Notes under the pieces: model-generated
What the model was told of the DNA's origin: nothing
Database searches by the model: none
What the model saw: only the letters and a program-made list of their open reading frames with translations
Shown here: one piece after another, positions 60,828 to 64,000 of the stretch
Numbering within the stretch: the first letter of the stretch is position 1
Layout of the letters: every line of letters begins with the position of its first letter
Source: Hyphomicrobiales bacterium
GTDB lineage: Bacteria > Pseudomonadota > Alphaproteobacteria > Rhizobiales > Rhizobiaceae
Assembly (NCBI GenBank): GCA_900473045.1
Contig: UCKS01000017.1
Span: 1 to 64,000, forward strand
Direction: 5' to 3'
DNA: 64,000 nucleotides
Position numbers and translations under genes: made by a program

Positions 60828-63800
60828 TCGCCGACCTTGAAGACGATCTGCAGGAAATCCGGCCGGTTCTCCACGAGATCACTGAGGAATTTGGGGGCGT
60901 CATCAAACGGTATGACATGCGTGATCATGTGCTCGCGGATGAGGACTCCATGGCTTTGCATCAATTTGATAGTTTCCCCGGCAAGCCTGCGCCTGTCCCA
61001 GAGTGGCGCCAGTCCGCGCGGCACACGATTGATCTGTGCGCAGCGGATGTTAAGTCCGTTGTGGTGAAATTCCTCGCCGAGCCGGAGTGCATCCGCGCCG
61101 TCTTGATAGAACGCAAGATCGATCACAGTGCCTTGCGGGCGTAGAGCTTTGAGGGCCACATGAAGACTCCTGGAATATGCGCGCGTCTGGAACACGACAT
61201 CCGCTCCACGGTCGCCAGCTCCACTGTGCCACAGGGCTTTCACGTGCTGCCAGACATCTTCTTCGGTCATGGATATCAGGCCCATGGCCCGGGCTTTTTG
61301 ACGCCGATATTCCGAAGGATCTGCAATGATAACGCCAGCCGCCCCCAACTTCTGCGCAAAGAGAGCAGTCATGAGGCCGACCGTCCCGGCTCCCAGTACC
61401 ACGACATTGCGCCCGGCTACTCCCGATCCCAGTTCGCGCACGGAGTTGCCGAGGGCATCTGCATCGGCATGGAGAATGCCATTGGCTGCAATCGGGCCCA
61501 TCTGCGCAACAAAGACACCGAGCATAGGATCGATCTCGGCCGGCAGGGAGACCAGCACATCATGAAACGGATTGGCAGTGTGGCCGCTTTTATGCGCGTA
61601 GGTCGTGGCCAAGACCGCACCGTTTGTAAATCCGGCAGCCCTTGAGTCTGAGATGCGAGCCACTTCCATGTAGCCAAGAAAGGGTACGGGATAGTGAAGG
61701 TCTGGCTCGTTTTCGATAAACACACCGCGCCCGGCGTCGAAACGGGAATGGAAGTAGGGGTTCGTGTTCTTCATGAAGGTCAATTCGGTCCCGGCGGAAA
61801 AGCCGGTGTAAAGCGTCTCTAGCCTGACCTGACCGTCGGCCGGGGGACCCTCTTCATACTCGACGAAGAATGGTTTGCCGGGGCTTTCAATCCCAAGCGA
61901 GCGGATGTGGCGGTGGCCCGGCTGAAGTCCCTGCGAGGCCTCTGATTGAGGTTGAGGCTGCAGCGGCGCTATCGCGTTGCGCCTGATGACCGGAGGATCG
62001 AGTTTGACGGGCTGGCCGCGACGGGCCGAGGATGCAACCGCGAGCGCCAACCGGTGCGTTGCCAGTGCATCCGCGTAGGAACACCGGATATGATTGTCGC
62101 CGCCGCGCACGGCATCGACAAAATCACGGTCCTCCCGCCAAACGGGATCACCCTTCGCGTCCCGCACTGGGCGACCGGCTCCAACATCGACCATGATGTC
62201 ATGGTCCGTAAGTTCGATGGCAAGCCGGTCTGCGAAAATATTCAACCCGACCTTGTGGCTCCAGCCAAGCAGGCATGTCGAGGCAATGTTAGCAATAACG
62301 CCGGACTGAAAGGTGAGGCTCGCGGTAGTGGCGGCCGGAACATCCAGCCCGGGGAAGTCGGGACGATCCTTGAAGCCGACGCGGCCGTAGACCTCCGTGA
62401 CCTCTCCTATCAGGTATCGTGCCAAGTCGATAATGTGCGTTGTCTGCTCGACGATCTGGCCACCTGAACGATCCAGTTTCCACCACCACTGCGGGGGCGG
62501 CGTCTGGTCGAGCCAGTAGCCAGAGAGCAGCTGAGCTGGATTGTCCGCCAAAAGACGACGGGCTTCCTCCACGGTATCCAAGTAGCGCCAGTGGTATCCC
62601 ACCGCCGTAATCAATCTCGCATCTTCAATAGCCGCAGCCAGTTCTTCTGCCAAGCCGACATCGAGTGTGATCGGCTTTTCTACGAAGAACGGGATGCCGC
62701 GCACGATGAGGTCCCGCTCCGCATCGCCATGGGCAAAGGGCGGGATGCAAATGTAGACGCTGTCTAGCGCCTCTGCATCCAACATCGCTCGGTGGCTTTC
62801 AAAGGCCCTTCCACCGAAGTTCGATGCGGCTTTTCGCGCTCGATCGAAATCCGGATCGGCAAATGCAACCAGTTCCACGTCCTCGAATCCTGCGAGAATA
62901 TCGAGATGGCGGTGAGCAATACCGCCGACGCCGATGAAGCCGATGCGTGTCTTGTCCATGTGAGCATGTCCCTGGTTGTCGTCTGGATGTGCGGAAATAA
63001 AGCGTCGGTAGATGGCAGCGGTTTCGTCCGCCATGCGTTGCGCTGAGAAATTTGTTTGAAATCGTTCGCGGCCGCTTTGGCCGATTGTTTTTGTCCGTTG
63101 CGGATCTTTCAGAGCCTCGATCAGCGATCGGCTCAATTGCGCGGGATTTTCGCATTCCGCTAGGAAAGGATGGCGTGGCCCAAGCGCCTCGACCGTGCCG
63201 CCGATGCGGGTTGCGACAACGGGCAACCCCAACGACATGGCTTCGAGCACCACCAGCGGCAGGCCCTCAAAACGAGACGGCAGGACCAGAAGGTCGGCAG
63301 TTGCCATCAGTTCGGCAATGTCGGCGCGTTGCCCCAGGAACAGAACGTGCGACGCCAGTGCCAGCTTTTCCACCAGCTCCCGCATCGGCCCCATCTCCTC
63401 ACCGGTGCCGGCAAGAAGCAGAATAGCGTCTGGATCGGTGGCAAGAACTGCCGGTAGAGCATGGATGAGTGTCGCGTGATCCTTCTGCTTTGTGAAGCGT
63501 GCCACCGTAAGCAGGACTTTCTTTCCCTCGAGCCCAAGTTCAGCTCTGGTGGTTCCGCCAACCGCGCGGAGGGCAAAAATTCCATTGCGCACCACCGTCA
63601 TTCGGACGGGATCGATTCCGTTTTTTGCGAAACTTAACCGCGAGGCCTCGGACACCACGATGTGATGACAAAGCACCTCACTTTGTTTTGCATAGTGCTC
63701 CATCTGCGCGCCGTCGGTCAGAAGATAGGGAAGATGCTCTGTCCGAATGACCGGGATGCCGCAGTTCGCTCCTGAATGGGCAATACTGTGCCCCTCCCAA

Positions 63801-63997
63801 CCTATTCCGGCATGCACATGCAACAAGGACGTGCCGGAAGACCGCAGCCATTGATCAAATGTACCGTCTTCCAAAATGGATTTGACAGCGAGCCCCGCAA
63901 CTGCGGCCCTTGACAGCAAATCGCTGCCTGTCCCATCACAAGCAGCGGCAAGCGTAACGTCGAACTGCGGCTTGAGTGCCTGTCCAAGCGTTAGCAT
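60824..63997 (-). CDS. Three-domain protein: GT4 glycosyltransferase, Gfo/Idh/MocA oxidoreductase, zinc-type dehydrogenase (5' end probably outside window)
   Basis: At least 1057 residues. About 1-335 is a GT4 glycosyltransferase that has lost its first beta strand at the window edge (VLLTVARFTKQKDHATLIHA; E-x7-E in EGLPLVVLE). About 348-690 is a Gfo/Idh/MocA sugar oxidoreductase (RIGFIGVGGIAHRH; EKPITLD with the catalytic-region lysine; GGQIVEQTTHIIDLARY). About 700-1057 is a medium-chain dehydrogenase (SAGTELTFM; VVVLGAGTVGLMTAL). It lacks the usual catalytic-zinc motif, like those in bi-domain oxidoreductases of polysaccharide loci. The M at 63997 is only the first in-frame Met in the window, so the true start lies beyond. 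It is coupled to the next gene by ATGA overlap. Confidence 0.88.
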   Translation of the reverse strand: MLTLGQALKPQFDVTLAAACDGTGSDLLSRAAVAGLAVKSILEDGTFDQWLRSSGTSLLHVHAGIGWEGHSIAHSGANCGIPVIRTEHLPYLLTDGAQMEHYAKQSEVLCHHIVVSEASRLSFAKNGIDPVRMTVVRNGIFALRAVGGTTRAELGLEGKKVLLTVARFTKQKDHATLIHALPAVLATDPDAILLLAGTGEEMGPMRELVEKLALASHVLFLGQRADIAELMATADLLVLPSRFEGLPLVVLEAMSLGLPVVATRIGGTVEALGPRHPFLAECENPAQLSRSLIEALKDPQRTKTIGQSGRERFQTNFSAQRMADETAAIYRRFISAHPDDNQGHAHMDKTRIGFIGVGGIAHRHLDILAGFEDVELVAFADPDFDRARKAASNFGGRAFESHRAMLDAEALDSVYICIPPFAHGDAERDLIVRGIPFFVEKPITLDVGLAEELAAAIEDARLITAVGYHWRYLDTVEEARRLLADNPAQLLSGYWLDQTPPPQWWWKLDRSGGQIVEQTTHIIDLARYLIGEVTEVYGRVGFKDRPDFPGLDVPAATTASLTFQSGVIANIASTCLLGWSHKVGLNIFADRLAIELTDHDIMVDVGAGRPVRDAKGDPVWREDRDFVDAVRGGDNHIRCSYADALATHRLALAVASSARRGQPVKLDPPVIRRNAIAPLQPQPQSEASQGLQPGHRHIRSLGIESPGKPFFVEYEEGPPADGQVRLETLYTGFSAGTELTFMKNTNPYFHSRFDAGRGVFIENEPDLHYPVPFLGYMEVARISDSRAAGFTNGAVLATTYAHKSGHTANPFHDVLVSLPAEIDPMLGVFVAQMGPIAANGILHADADALGNSVRELGSGVAGRNVVVLGAGTVGLMTALFAQKLGAAGVIIADPSEYRRQKARAMGLISMTEEDVWQHVKALWHSGAGDRGADVVFQTRAYSRSLHVALKALRPQGTVIDLAFYQDGADALRLGEEFHHNGLNIRCAQINRVPRGLAPLWDRRRLAGETIKLMQSHGVLIREHMITHVIPFDDAPKFLSDLVENRPDFLQIVFKVGE

Positions 63998-64000
63998 ATG

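Noticed and set aside
1-64000. CRISPR arrays, tRNA, rRNA, origin of replication
   Set aside because: No regularly spaced repeats, no tRNA-like T-loop/CCA arrangements and no iteron or DnaA-box clusters were seen on reading the window. A tool search (tRNAscan, CRISPR finder) would be decisive.

Overview
The window looks like accessory DNA from a Rhizobiaceae-type alphaproteobacterium (Rhizobium, Agrobacterium or Sinorhizobium relatives). The evidence is a DUF982 family, an Atu4866-domain protein, HWE histidine kinases, Rhizobium-style flagellin remnants, a KaiC-like ATPase, several Ku genes with a PE-LIG-POL LigD, and GGAAC-N16-CGTT promoters typical of the alphaproteobacterial general stress sigma factor (EcfG/RpoE2). 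I saw no tRNA, rRNA, CRISPR array or replication origin. Whether this is chromosome or a large plasmid cannot be told from the sequence.

Layout. 0-5 kb: small secreted proteins, a membrane adenylate cyclase with TPRs, a DUF982/proline-rich gene pair and a lipoprotein. 5-6 kb: a decayed flagellin. 6-12.2 kb: a GntR-controlled polyamine/opine-type ABC importer with a hydantoin/Asp-Glu racemase and a likely sigma54 promoter, which suggests nitrogen scavenging. 12.4-12.9 kb: a broken integrase. 13-20.7 kb: a LacI-controlled alpha-L-rhamnosidase plus sugar ABC importer operon. 21.3-22.2 kb: a DUF1778/GNAT toxin-antitoxin pair. 22.5-32.5 kb: small stress-type genes mixed with many pseudogenes, and one SDR/zinc-dehydrogenase pair. 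32.5-35.2 kb: a LysR-divergent oxidoreductase cluster. 35.6-41 kb: a signalling block with a KaiC-like ATPase, HWE kinases and receivers. 41.7-53 kb: further small genes, single-domain receivers, a methyltransferase, a hydrolase-LuxR fusion and envelope/stress proteins. 53.3-57.8 kb: a non-homologous end-joining locus (two convergent ku genes and ligD). 58.5-64 kb: two overlapping genes for multi-domain glycan enzymes. One is a GT4-glycoside hydrolase fusion. The other is a GT4-Gfo/Idh/MocA-zinc dehydrogenase fusion that continues to the window edge.

Two themes link the region. First, at least eleven sites of the form GGAAC-N16/17-[C/G/A]GTT lie about 20-45 bases upstream of starts, four of them perfect. 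They precede a ku gene, tiny membrane proteins, DUF982 genes, a secreted stress-protein pair and others, so much of the window is probably one general-stress regulon placed beside HWE kinases and receivers. Second, gene decay is heavy. I count about seventeen truncated, nonsense-interrupted or single-base-frameshifted genes, nearly all short accessory genes, while the long genes are intact. One clear exception is the sugar permease of the rhamnosidase operon, which has a one-base insertion near its start.
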